A DNA stretch of 29,446 nt, from assembly GCA_003132865.1 (NCBI GenBank), contig PKYZ01000231.1:5547-34992 (forward strand), in the 5' to 3' direction. Position numbers and translations under genes: made by a program. Below are positions 8,450 through 18,800 of the stretch, one piece after another; position 1 is the stretch's first letter, and each line of letters begins with the position of its first letter. This DNA comes from Bryobacterales bacterium. GTDB lineage: Bacteria > Acidobacteriota > Terriglobia > Bryobacterales > Bryobacteraceae. The notes beneath the pieces are model-generated. The model was not told where the DNA came from, ran no database searches, and saw nothing but the letters and a program-made list of their open reading frames with translations.

Positions 8450-11400
8450 TTACCAGCCTCCACGGGGTCCATGCCGCTGTCGTCGAACGTGAGTTCGGCT
8501 TCGGGCTCAACGTCCCGCAGGGAATTTAGCACCGTGAACTCGCCCCACGCCGACGATCCTGGCATCCGGAGCAGCGCAACGGTCACGCCGTCCCGGCTTT
8601 CGTTATAACCCAGCCGCGCTCCGCCCTTCATGCGCACAGCGCGGTCGCGCCAGGCGTCAATCCGCTCCTGGAGCCCCGCTCGCACCCGATCCTCCAGCGC
8701 CGCTCCGCCCGTCCCGGCCTCACCGGCGCGCACCGGCAGGGCCGCGAGCGCACTCTGCACCAGCGCATGCGCCGGCTGCATCTGTTGGGCGCTATCGTTG
8801 CGGTTGTAGTCGGCACCCGCCTGCCTAATTGCGCTCACCAGCACGCCGGTCAGCGCACGATCCATCGCGCCCGTCGAGTACGGTGTCACGCTCAACGCCT
8901 CCACCTGCCGGTAGAACGTGGCGTGGTAGTGGCAGAAGCTCTCGAAGTGTGAGAGGTCGCGCGGCCGCGCCCAATTCGCCACCGTGATGACCATGCCTGG
9001 ACTAGCGCGCCCCACGCGGCTGGTCGCCTGAATGTACTCCGACGTCGATTTCGGCTGCCCGGCCACAATCATCAGACCCAGCCTTCCCACGTCGACACCC
9101 ACGGAGAGCATGTTCGTAGCGAGCAGCACATCAATCGGCGGCTTCTGTGCCTGCTGCCCGAACGGCGGGAACTTGCACTTCATCCGCTCCAGCACTTCAG
9201 GGATCTCGACGGCCGACTTCCGCGAGGTCAGTTCCTCCACTGCTTGCGGCAACCGCAAGTTTCGCCTCTTCAACCCGCGCGCCCCAATCTGTGTGAGTAG
9301 CGAACGCACGTCGTCATCCACCAGCCGCCGCATGCCACCCAACTCGCGCAGCGAACTGAAATAGCCCACCGCAGTCAGGAACGGGTCGGCCGCTTCTCCG
9401 TACTTCTCATACAGCGTCTGCCCCGCGGCGAGCGCCGCGACGTAAACGCGGATCAGCGCCGGCTTCAACCGCCTCCCCGCCGCGCACACACCCAGGTACA
9501 GGCGTCCGGGGGCCACATCGCTCACCGGCAACTCACGCGAGAAGAAGTTCGCCCCGGCCTCGATCCCCGGCGGCGGAAACACCCGCACTTGTCGGTTGAA
9601 CAGCGCCGACACCTGCGCCGCCGCGCGCCGCACAGTCGCCGTCGACGCGATCACCTTCGGACGCACCTTCTTACCATCCACCTCCCAGGTAGCCAGTTGA
9701 TCCACTGCGCCCTCGTAGATCCCCACCAAGCTGCCCAACGGACCGCTGATCAGGTGCAGCTCATCTTGAATGATCAGGTCCGGCGGGCGCAGCAGCGCAT
9801 GCGGGCGCGTTGCGATGGCCGGGAACTTCCCCGCCGCCTGGTGCGAGTTCGTATCTTCCAGTTCCGGTGAGCGAAACCCATGACGCGCGCACCAACCGGT
9901 CACCTGCCCAAACAGCGTCTGCACCGGCCCCTGCCAGGCCATCTGTGCGAACTTGTCCACGGTCGCGATCAGCATGGAAGGCGGCTGCCGGTAGATCTCC
10001 TCATCCACCACCAGAAGCGGCAAGCCTTCGTCGGGCGACTGGCGGCGCGAGTATTCGCACTGACCCCGCGCATCGCCGCAGTAGATCAAGGTGCGCGCCC
10101 GTCCCGCTGGATAGTGCTCCACCACAATGTGTTGTCCGGGGTCGATCACCGCGCCACACCACGGGCACGCTGCGAACTGGTGCGGCGACCCGACGCCGAA
10201 CACCGGCCGCCGGCCGCTACGCAGCGCCTCCACCACTTCCGCCGATTGCGCGGTGCGATTGGGCGTGGTCTTGCGCCCTACCCACAGGCCCAGCCGGAAG
10301 GGCGTTTCGCCCCACTTTGCGGTATCGCCCAGGCGGATCTGCTCGCAGGCGCAGATCAGCGTGGCAGCGCGCTGGAACTGTTGCAGCGTGAGCAGACGCA
10401 GCGTGTACCGCATCAGCACCGCTACACCGTTTTCGCCGTCGCGCCCGCCCGCGTTCTTCTGCAACCGCCGCACCGCCATGGTGTAAGCCGCGAGTCCCAG
10501 GTAGGCTTCCGTCTTGCCGCCGCCGGTGGGAAACCACAGCAGGTCCGCACCAGCATAGGGCCCGGTACCGCGGTCGGGGTGATCGAGACTGGTGAGCCCC
10601 GGCAGGTTGATCAGGATGAAGGCCAACTGAAAGGCGTACCAACTGCGGTTTTTCGGAATGTCCACGTCAGCCAACTGCCTCGCGGGGTCCTTCTTCCGAG
10701 CCTCGATCCATACGGACCGCACGCGCTGCTGCCACATGGCGCGGTTGGCGAAACGAAACGCCTCGCGCGCGTCAGCGTTGGCAGTGAGCAACGCGATCGC
10801 CTCTTCCAGCCTGCCTAGAACTTCGCGCGCCCGCTCCACCACCTGGACTAATGCATCGGCGTAATCGAGAAGATCCGCCTCCGCCGCGCGCCGCGCTTCG
10901 AGTTCCCTAATCCACGCGGCGTAGGATTCCGTCAGCGGACGCACCTTCCCCGCCAGATCGCCGTCCGCGGCCTCAGCCAACTCCCGCATGTCGGTGATAA
11001 GCCCTGAAACGTCGCACTGCTCAACCGTGCGTACTACCGCGCGCGGCATGGCGGCAGTGTGCATGCGGACGGCCTGGTCCGAGCGGCCCTCGGCCAGGTC
11101 CCACTCGACGCTGGTCCCGTGGCCGCGGGCGAACTCCACGTCCCGCCGGTACAGCATCTCGTTGGTTTGATCTTCGAGGCGCGAAACGGCGTCCAGGGTC
11201 GAAACGTGCCCCCGCCCCGGACGCCGCGCGAATCGCCCGCGCACGGCCAGTTCGGCCTGAAACATCCAGTACATGTCACGCGGACGGCCTTCTTCCTGCT
11301 CGTTAGAGAGGAAGAGTGTGACGCTCCAGTGGCCCGCGCGCCGCCGCACCCGCCCGCGCACCACCACTTGAGGGCTCTCCGCGTCAGGCGACCACGCGTG

Positions 11401-11817
11401 CAGATGGCCTTCCTTGAGTGGGATGGTCATGCTACCGGCGCGCGGATACCTTTTCCAGATGGGCTTGCCGTCGGCGTCCGGCTCGCGGAGATACTGGCCC
11501 CAGCGGGCTTCCGCGTCGAAGGCGGTCTCCTTCAGGTCCAGGCAGAAGCTCAGGCCGAAGGTCGAGGGCGCGACGCCGCGCTTGGCCGGCGTGGAAGGCT
11601 CCGCGGTGCCCTCTTCGGCGTTGTCTTCCGAGCTGTCGGCCAGTTCTTCGAAGGGCTCCTCGTCACCTTCGATGACCTTCAGCGGGGCAAGCATGCCAAG
11701 CAGGTAACGGTTGCGGACGCTCTGCTCGGTGATGGTCTCCTGCACGCCGCCGGCGGGACCCAACAGGTCGCGGCGGATGAGATCTTCGAGTTCCTGGCGG
11801 AGGGGAGCGGTGGACAT
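8446..11817 (-). CDS. drmA: DISARM helicase DrmA
   Basis: A 1123-aa superfamily 2 helicase with the DISARM DrmA layout. Residues 1-400 are a long N-terminal region with no simple motif. Walker A is PTGGGKT (430-436), the Walker B box is DELH (685-688, IIQDELHLISGPLGSLVGIY), motif III is STAT (725-728), motif V is LLATNMLSVGVDVGRLG (898-914) and motif VI is QATSRVGRA (930-938). Between motifs I and II is a likely zinc-binding insertion with Cys551/Cys554 (CPWC) and Cys580/Cys587. DrmA with DrmB is proposed to load on and translocate invading DNA. It starts 10 bp after drmMI ends, with AAGGT before the ATG, and its stop overlaps drmB. All helicase motifs look intact. Confidence 0.94.
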   Translation of the reverse strand: MSTAPLRQELEDLIRRDLLGPAGGVQETITEQSVRNRYLLGMLAPLKVIEGDEEPFEELADSSEDNAEEGTAEPSTPAKRGVAPSTFGLSFCLDLKETAFDAEARWGQYLREPDADGKPIWKRYPRAGSMTIPLKEGHLHAWSPDAESPQVVVRGRVRRRAGHWSVTLFLSNEQEEGRPRDMYWMFQAELAVRGRFARRPGRGHVSTLDAVSRLEDQTNEMLYRRDVEFARGHGTSVEWDLAEGRSDQAVRMHTAAMPRAVVRTVEQCDVSGLITDMRELAEAADGDLAGKVRPLTESYAAWIRELEARRAAEADLLDYADALVQVVERAREVLGRLEEAIALLTANADAREAFRFANRAMWQQRVRSVWIEARKKDPARQLADVDIPKNRSWYAFQLAFILINLPGLTSLDHPDRGTGPYAGADLLWFPTGGGKTEAYLGLAAYTMAVRRLQKNAGGRDGENGVAVLMRYTLRLLTLQQFQRAATLICACEQIRLGDTAKWGETPFRLGLWVGRKTTPNRTAQSAEVVEALRSGRRPVFGVGSPHQFAACPWCGAVIDPGQHIVVEHYPAGRARTLIYCGDARGQCEYSRRQSPDEGLPLLVVDEEIYRQPPSMLIATVDKFAQMAWQGPVQTLFGQVTGWCARHGFRSPELEDTNSHQAAGKFPAIATRPHALLRPPDLIIQDELHLISGPLGSLVGIYEGAVDQLATWEVDGKKVRPKVIASTATVRRAAAQVSALFNRQVRVFPPPGIEAGANFFSRELPVSDVAPGRLYLGVCAAGRRLKPALIRVYVAALAAGQTLYEKYGEAADPFLTAVGYFSSLRELGGMRRLVDDDVRSLLTQIGARGLKRRNLRLPQAVEELTSRKSAVEIPEVLERMKCKFPPFGQQAQKPPIDVLLATNMLSVGVDVGRLGLMIVAGQPKSTSEYIQATSRVGRASPGMVITVANWARPRDLSHFESFCHYHATFYRQVEALSVTPYSTGAMDRALTGVLVSAIRQAGADYNRNDSAQQMQPAHALVQSALAALPVRAGEAGTGGAALEDRVRAGLQERIDAWRDRAVRMKGGARLGYNESRDGVTVALLRMPGSSAWGEFTVLNSLRDVEPEAELTFDDSGMDPVEAGK

Positions 11818-11827
11818 GGTGGATACC

Positions 11828-14800
11828 TTAGAATAATCCCGCCTGATCCGGCGCGCGCTTGCGTGACTTTGTTTTGGGGCGCGGAGCGGCGGTCGCCGCT
11901 GATTGCTCCGCGGCGTAGCGTTCGTGGTTCAACGCGAGCAGGCGGTCGAGCGCTGTGCGCCGGGCGGCTTCTGAGATTGTGTAGCGGACACCTTGTTTGG
12001 TCTGGTGGAAGCCGTGGCCGAGATCGAGGTCGGCCCAGCCGTATGCGGCGGCGACGGCGTGGTCCATCTCGACGTGCAGAGCGCGGAGGGTGGCGATGTC
12101 CTGAGAGACTTCATGCGGGGAGTGGAAGCGGTTGTAAGTGGCGGTCAGGCCCTCGCGGCGACTGGTCATGACGTCTCTCCGGTGGGCGTGGTAGCAGTCA
12201 CCAATGGCTTCGAGCGAAGAAACCTCAGGCGGGAACGGAAAAGCCTCGAAGCAATCACTGATGATATATCTGACTCGGGTTTCAAGCGTAGAGCCGTTGT
12301 GGAGGACCCATATGTAATGCAGGGATGACGCAATCACTGCAAAAAATCCCGCGGACGTGTCGGAGAAGACAATCAGCGTCTTTGTGAACACCTGCTCATT
12401 GGCCACGAAGATCGGCGAAACAGCGTCGCTGGTCTCGCCGATTACGAGCACGCGCGGATTTCCCGCGATAGCGCGGTATAGCTCCGGAGTTGCCCTTCTG
12501 AACTGCCACCACCCCGGACGGGAAGCGATACGAACGCGGTCGCGGACATACCCCAAGCAAACCGAATACCCTTCCGCGCGAGGGAGTGGCCAGTCAGAAA
12601 AGTAAATGCACCAACGGTGGGTCTGCTGTGTTTCGTTGGAAACGAGATCTTCATAACCCAGGAAGGGAAGTAGCACATCTTTAGCACCACTATCGTCCTT
12701 CAAGAGGCTAGCCAGCACATCCCCATCAAAGACAAAGGCCTCCATACCACCTACTTCACTGCCTTTGAAGCACTTCCCGGCATTCGCAGCTAATCGGAAT
12801 GGTTTGCCTTTGACCGTGCCGGGCGCCTGCAATTGGCTGGTAATCCCGCTCACCGGCGCATCGTTGAGCATGTAGGTTCCCGCCCAAGCACCCTTGTGGA
12901 ACCAGACGTGCGCAACCTCCAGGTTCGCCTCGCCAGGCCACTTGTGGCTAGGCAGAGCCCGGTAGATTGTGGTGCCGCGCGCGGTCATCTGGTCCAACCC
13001 CACCTCCCGCGTGTCGCCTTGCGCGATCGTGTTGGTCGCTAGCAAGCCTGCGCTGCCACCGCTCTTGAGCAGCCCCTGAGCGCGTAGAAAGAAGTATGCC
13101 ACATAGTCCGCGCTGCCCCGTTGCCCGCCCGCAATGTACTCCACCAGGTAATCGCGGTACGGCTGGCCGAACACCCCGGTGATGCGCTGCCCGCCAATGA
13201 ACGGCGGGTTGCCAACAATCGCGTCAAACCCGTTTCGATTGACGAAGACTTCGGGAAACTCCAGGGGCCAGTGGAAGGTGCGGTGCGGCGACGAACCGAG
13301 CAGCAGTCCGGCGTCGAGCAACTGCTGCGCGATGGGGCGCATCGCTTCCAATGCACCGCGCCACGAATCGACATCTTCATCGTAGCGGTAGGTCTCCATG
13401 AGCTGCCGCCACAGTTCTCCCCGCTTCCGCGAGAAGGCTTCGTCTGCTTCCGGCGGCTTGCCCGTGGTGGTGGAGAGCGCGGCGCCCACCAACAAGTCGC
13501 ACATCAGCCGCGTCATGATGGTTGCATCTTCGGCTTGCCGGAGCAATGCATGCTTTCGCTCCACGTCGGAGGCGGTGAGCACCGGGAACGACTCCAGCTT
13601 CAACCGGCACTCCAACGCGCGGTCAAACAGAACTTTGGACGCCTTGCGCCAGAGTGTAATCTGCTTTACCTCGTGCTCCTGCGGAGAGAAGCCAAAGGTC
13701 TCGATCTGGTCCCGTCGCGTGACGCCCAGCAGCGAATCGCCACAGCGGATGGCGTGGTCGAGGAACGTGAACGGCCGGTGACGCTGTAGCGTCAGCAGCC
13801 AGAGCGAGAGCTTGGCCATCTCCACCGCCAGCGGGTTACGGTCCACACCATAGAGGCAGCGCTCAACGACGATGCGCAGTGCGTAGATGCTGCGTTCTTC
13901 GGGGTCGGCGGGAATCAGTTCCTCCTCGGCGAGGCCGCTCGAAGGGTGTCCGTAGGGCGTGATCTGCACGCCCGCGCCGTGCTCGCGCTGCGCGGCATCC
14001 CAGGCTTCCACCAGGCGCGCCGAAAGGTAACGCGCCGCGGCCACCAGGAATGCTGCGGAGCCGCAGGCGAAATCGCAGATCTTGAGATCGAGAATCTGCC
14101 TTGCAAGCTTGAGTTGCCAGGTTTCGGGGGGCTGACCTTCTGCCGAACCGGTGTAGACTAGCGGCGCCAGCGCGTGCTCCACCACGGATTCTGTGAGCGT
14201 GCGCGGCGTGTACTGCGTCCCAGTCTGGCGGCGCGCCGTTCCGGCGGTGACGTGGAGACTTCCGGTGGGGATCACGCACGGGTCACCGTTGTCATCGCGG
14301 CGGACCAGGCCGGAGAACGGCGCCACGTGCTCCCAGTCGGGCCAGCGAAGGGGATCGTCGACTGTGGTCTGCGCCAGAGCCTTTTCTATAGCCTTGGCGG
14401 TGCGGCCGGTTTCGTCGGCGAGCCATTCGACGAAGTCCGGCTGCGTGTGGCGGCGCTTGAGTTCGGAGAGCGCCAGGTCGGGCGCATCCTTGCCGTCCAG
14501 TCCGACCACGATTTCCGTGGCGCGGCGCGCGGTGTGATCGAGCAGACCTTCGTAGACGTGGCCGATCTGTTCGATATCCAGAGCGCGGAAGCTGAGGCGG
14601 CGACTCTCGCGTCCGCCGCCCGGCACCTTCATTTCCAGGAACTGGAGGGCGCCGAGGAGATGAAGCACGGTGCGGTTGTGTATGGGGCAGGGCTGGGCAG
14701 GCGTGGTGCGCCAATCGGAGCCCGGCGCGCGGCCCTCCAGGAAAGGGAAACGGTCGGGGTCAAAGAGGTCGCCGCCGTAGGCCGGGAGCGCGGCGAGATC

Positions 14801-15847
14801 GTGCGCGATGCCGCTGTGAACGGCGCGGAAGCCGGCTAGCAGGCGTGGGAAGGCGTCATAACGACGTTCGAGCACTTCTTCACCCAGGCGGTCGGCGGCC
14901 TCGCGAAGCTGGTCGTGCAGGGTAGAGACGGCGTAGTTCTCGCGATAGACCGGGTTGGTGATGGGCAGCAGGTCACGCTCTTCGGCGAAGAAGAGGAAGA
15001 CCAGCCGCATCATCAAAGAGAGCGCGGCCTCATAGATTTGCTCTCCGGCGAGACCTTGCAGAAGCGCGCGTCCGCTTTCGCGATCGGCGCGGTCGAGCGC
15101 GGCAACGAACATCTCGACGGCGCGGCGCACCTGGCGGCCGAGCGTGGTGGAGACTTCCTGCTGGTTCTCGAGGCTGCGGCGGTAAAGGGCGCCGAGGGTT
15201 TGCTCGGGCGGACGGTTGAAAAGGGCGCCCGCGGAGAGGAAGTCGCGGAAGGCGCGCAGGGTGAGGCGCTCGTCGAACCACAGCTCCGCGTGGAAGTCGG
15301 CGAAGCCTGTGGGCTGGCCCGGCTCGGCGTACACGAGGGTGAAGCGTTCGCCGTTGGTAACCAGGCCGAGGGGGACGCGGGTGGCGTGCAACAACTCCGC
15401 CATGCGCGCGGCGCAGGTGGCGTTCCAGGTAGTCGAAGGCGGGCGCCGGTCGGGCTGTTGGGCTGGTGGGAGCAGGCTGATGAGCAGGCGCGGCTTGCCG
15501 TTTTCCATGAGCGCGGCGTCAGGGCGCAGGGTCTCGTGGTGCTGGGCGACGAAGTAGGAGAGGCTTTGTGGAATGGCGTTGTCTTCGACGAGCAGGTCGG
15601 CGGGCCATTCAAGCAGGGTCAGAAGGACGGCGCGCAGCCACTCGCGCTGGGCGGGGCTGACGGCGTGCGGGGCGAGCGCACGGGCGGCGCGCCATTCGGT
15701 GTAAATCTCGCGGAGTTCGCGCGTCAGGTCCGGAGCGTCCTTGATGAGGCCCTGCGGGAAGACCTCGCGAAAGACCGGCAGGCTGAGGAACGGGCCGGAT
15801 ACGTCTATGAGCTTGAGCAGTTCAGCGTACTCGGAGGCGGCGGACAT
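11828..15847 (-). CDS. drmMI: DISARM adenine-type DNA methyltransferase DrmMI
   Basis: A 1339-aa DNA methyltransferase of the kind that defines class 1 DISARM. The S-adenosylmethionine-binding motif I is DFACGSAAF (592-600), a second conserved element is YGVDRNPLAVEMAKLSLWL (667-685), and the catalytic NPPF is at 880-883 (FDAIVGNPPFIGGQRI), placing it among N6-adenine methylases related to type IIG/Eco57I enzymes. The 590-residue N-terminal region is helical with no nuclease motif I can identify; the region after 900 probably recognises the DNA target. It should mark host DNA as self. The ATG shares one base with the drmD stop (TGATG), and AAGGA lies upstream, so it is probably translated from the same mRNA by coupling. 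No truncation is seen. Confidence 0.93.
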   Translation of the reverse strand: MSAASEYAELLKLIDVSGPFLSLPVFREVFPQGLIKDAPDLTRELREIYTEWRAARALAPHAVSPAQREWLRAVLLTLLEWPADLLVEDNAIPQSLSYFVAQHHETLRPDAALMENGKPRLLISLLPPAQQPDRRPPSTTWNATCAARMAELLHATRVPLGLVTNGERFTLVYAEPGQPTGFADFHAELWFDERLTLRAFRDFLSAGALFNRPPEQTLGALYRRSLENQQEVSTTLGRQVRRAVEMFVAALDRADRESGRALLQGLAGEQIYEAALSLMMRLVFLFFAEERDLLPITNPVYRENYAVSTLHDQLREAADRLGEEVLERRYDAFPRLLAGFRAVHSGIAHDLAALPAYGGDLFDPDRFPFLEGRAPGSDWRTTPAQPCPIHNRTVLHLLGALQFLEMKVPGGGRESRRLSFRALDIEQIGHVYEGLLDHTARRATEIVVGLDGKDAPDLALSELKRRHTQPDFVEWLADETGRTAKAIEKALAQTTVDDPLRWPDWEHVAPFSGLVRRDDNGDPCVIPTGSLHVTAGTARRQTGTQYTPRTLTESVVEHALAPLVYTGSAEGQPPETWQLKLARQILDLKICDFACGSAAFLVAAARYLSARLVEAWDAAQREHGAGVQITPYGHPSSGLAEEELIPADPEERSIYALRIVVERCLYGVDRNPLAVEMAKLSLWLLTLQRHRPFTFLDHAIRCGDSLLGVTRRDQIETFGFSPQEHEVKQITLWRKASKVLFDRALECRLKLESFPVLTASDVERKHALLRQAEDATIMTRLMCDLLVGAALSTTTGKPPEADEAFSRKRGELWRQLMETYRYDEDVDSWRGALEAMRPIAQQLLDAGLLLGSSPHRTFHWPLEFPEVFVNRNGFDAIVGNPPFIGGQRITGVFGQPYRDYLVEYIAGGQRGSADYVAYFFLRAQGLLKSGGSAGLLATNTIAQGDTREVGLDQMTARGTTIYRALPSHKWPGEANLEVAHVWFHKGAWAGTYMLNDAPVSGITSQLQAPGTVKGKPFRLAANAGKCFKGSEVGGMEAFVFDGDVLASLLKDDSGAKDVLLPFLGYEDLVSNETQQTHRWCIYFSDWPLPRAEGYSVCLGYVRDRVRIASRPGWWQFRRATPELYRAIAGNPRVLVIGETSDAVSPIFVANEQVFTKTLIVFSDTSAGFFAVIASSLHYIWVLHNGSTLETRVRYIISDCFEAFPFPPEVSSLEAIGDCYHAHRRDVMTSRREGLTATYNRFHSPHEVSQDIATLRALHVEMDHAVAAAYGWADLDLGHGFHQTKQGVRYTISEAARRTALDRLLALNHERYAAEQSAATAAPRPKTKSRKRAPDQAGLF

Positions 15848-18800
15848 CAGGTGAGTCCTTCAGGCACCAGGAAGGTGACGGCTACGGGGAACAGGCGTGG
15901 CTGCGGGTCAGAGTAGCGGCGGCGTATGGCTTCGGTCTCGCGGGCGAGTTCGGCGGGGAGTTCGGCGAGGCGCGCGGCGAGGAAGTCGCGGTTGCGCTGT
16001 TCCTGTTCGCGCTCGGCGTCGGTGAAGAGGGAGAGCTGCTGATCGGGTGCGCGCCCGATCTCGGTGCGGATGGCAGCTTCCAACTCGCGCAGGATCGCGG
16101 TGATTTTGTCTGTCTCGTCCTCTGCGCGGTCGGCGAGCTGCTTGCGGATGGAGTCCGTGCGGTCACGGCCGCGGGCTTCGAGAGCGGCCAGCAGGGGGCG
16201 GGTGAGCTGGGGCCAGAGAGCAGCGAGACGCTGGCGCATGGAGTCGGGTGGCTCGGCGTTGCCTGCGGCGGCGAGCACCTCGGCGGTCTGGGTGACGTTC
16301 CAGCGCTCCAGGCGGCCTTCCTGGATGACCCCGCCCGCGGCGATCACCTCTTCGTGCAGCCGGTGGCTGTCGCTTGACACCACGGTGAGGCGGGCGTGCG
16401 CGAGCACGGCAGGGGCGCGCAGCGCGGCGCGGGGAACAGTGCGGACGGTGACGCGGCGGATCTTCTGGCGGTCGGCGGGCGCCCAGACCTCCGCGCGCAG
16501 GAGGCGAAGGCAACGCTGCACCAGCCGGTGGTTGAGATGGGCGAGCACGATGTCGTCGCGGCCCGCAGCGGCTTCGGGGTCGAAGGTGATGGGGCGCTGC
16601 AGACCGGTGTGGGGATGGATCAGGCCCGCGAGGCACGGCTGCCAGGAAGGGTCGGCGAAGCGGGGCACGGCGAAGGCGTGCGGGATGCCTTCCAGGGCAG
16701 CCGGGATGAGGCGCGGCTGGCGGGCGAGGTCGAGCGCGATGTGGACCACGGCCTCGATATTGGCCGGGGTGAGGTGGAGATCGCGGCGAGTTTCGTCAAG
16801 CTGCTCGGCGTGGCGGCGGGAGAGTTCGCGGATGTTCTGCTCAAAGCGGAGCAGGCGTTTGACAGGCTCGTTTTCGCGCTCGGCGCGGGCGGTGTCCAGG
16901 CGGCGGCGCTTGCCGAGCATGGCCTCCTCCACCTGTTCGGCGATCACAGGGCCGACCTTGCCCAGGTCTTCACGGATTTGCTGGACCTTCTTGGCGGCAC
17001 GGTAGAGGAACTCGAGGTCGGCCGCGAGAGAGGCACCGGAGCCTTCGGCGAACTCGGTCTCCTCGCGGAAACCGGATGCGACGAAGTGGTACACCTTCAC
17101 CTCTGGGGCGCGCTGGCCGTGACGGTCGATGCGGCCGTTGCGCTGCTCCAGGCGGTTGGGGTTCCATGGGATTTCGTAGTGGATGAGGCGATGGCAGTGG
17201 CGCTGGAGGTCGATACCTTCACTGGCGGCGTCGGTCGCGAGCAGGATGCGGATCGGCGAATCCTTGGGGTCGAACTGGAAGGCGGCTTTGATGCGCTCGC
17301 GGTCGTCGGTGTCCTGCGCGCCGTAGAGAAGTTCCAGCCGGTCGCCTTCCTTGAAGCCGCGGGTGGCCAGGTGGTCGTGTAGCCACTTCTGGGTGTCGCG
17401 GTACTCGGTAAAGATGATGACGCGCTCCTGGTTCCACTGGCCATTGGGGCGAACCACGTCTTTCAGCCATTTCACGAGCTTGTCCGCCTTGCTGTCGAGT
17501 TGCGCGGCAGCTCGCTCCGCCCAGCCGGCAAGATCGTTGAGGATCTGAGTGTCGGCGGCCGATGGGGGCCGGAAGGCGCGAGCGGCAGCTTCCAGGGCTT
17601 CCAGTTCGGCTTCCTGCTGCTCGGCGTCGTCGGAGTAGTCCTCTTCGGCCTGTTCGAAGATGCGGGCGAGGGCGCCGGTGGAGCGGGTGAGCGCCTCATA
17701 GCGGGCGGATTTGCGGAGCGAGGCGCGGTGCCGGTTGAGGGTGTTCAAGAACGCCTGCGGCGAGGAGAATAGGCGCTTTTTGAGCAACTTGAGCACGAAC
17801 TCGGTAGCGAAGCGCTCGGAGTTGTCGCGGTACCCGTCTGCGCGAATCTGGGCATACCGGGTGAGCAGCGCGTGGATGCGCTGCTCTTCGGCGGTGTAGT
17901 CCACCGGGATGTGTTCGAGGGTGCGCCGCGGGAACTTGTCGGAGCCGTCCCAGTTCTTGATCTCGCTCTTGAGGCGACGGACCATGACGGCGCGCAGTTG
18001 GGCGGGATCTGGGGCGACGCTGCGCGCGAAGCGTTGGTCGTCGAGCAGTTCCAGCAGTGCGGAGAAGCTCTCCTTGTAGCCGTTGTGCGGGGTGGCGGTG
18101 AGGAAGAGCTTGTGTTCGAAGTGTTTGCCGATTTCGCGGAGGGCCTGGGTGCGTTGCGAGTCGAGGGCGAAGTTACCGGTGCCGCTGGGAGCGACATTAT
18201 GGGCTTCATCGACGATGAGGATGTCGAAGTCGCGCAGGCCGGGGCGCGCGCCGTCGTGGGCCACGGCCTCGCGGAACATGCGTAGCGGGTATTCGCGCTT
18301 CAGGTAGTCCATGGAGGTGATGAGGCGCGGGAAGTGGGTCCAGGGGTTGGCGTAAAGGCCCCGCTCGCGGCGCAGGCGCTTGATGAGGGCGCTGTCGACG
18401 ATGGCGAAGTCGAGGCCGAACTTCTCCAGCATCTCGTCGCGCCACTTGATTTGTAGGGAGGACGGGCAGACCACCAGGATGCGGTTGGCGCGGTGGCGGA
18501 GCATCAGTTCGAGGACGACCATGCCGGACTCGATGGTTTTGCCGAGGCCCACGTCGTCGGCGATGAGCAGGTTGACGCGCGGCATCTGGATGGCGCGGAC
18601 CACCGGGTCGAGCTGGTAGCTTTCGATTTCGATGCCGCTGCGGAACGGCGATTGGAGCTGGCGCGTATCGGCGATGGAGGCGGCGCCCCAGCGAACCGCG
18701 TCGAGGAACGCCCCGAGGTGTGCGGGCTCGTCGAAGCCTTTGGGCTCGGGTAGCTCCATCTTCTCGAAAGCGCGTGCGCCGGGCTCGATTTCCCATATCA

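Noticed and set aside
11059..12171. Plus-strand frame of 370 codons across drmA and drmMI; similar ones at 14915-15916, 16064-17005 and 16396-17382
   Set aside because: All lie opposite DISARM genes with intact motifs, show low-complexity composition and no domain; they are high-GC shadows.
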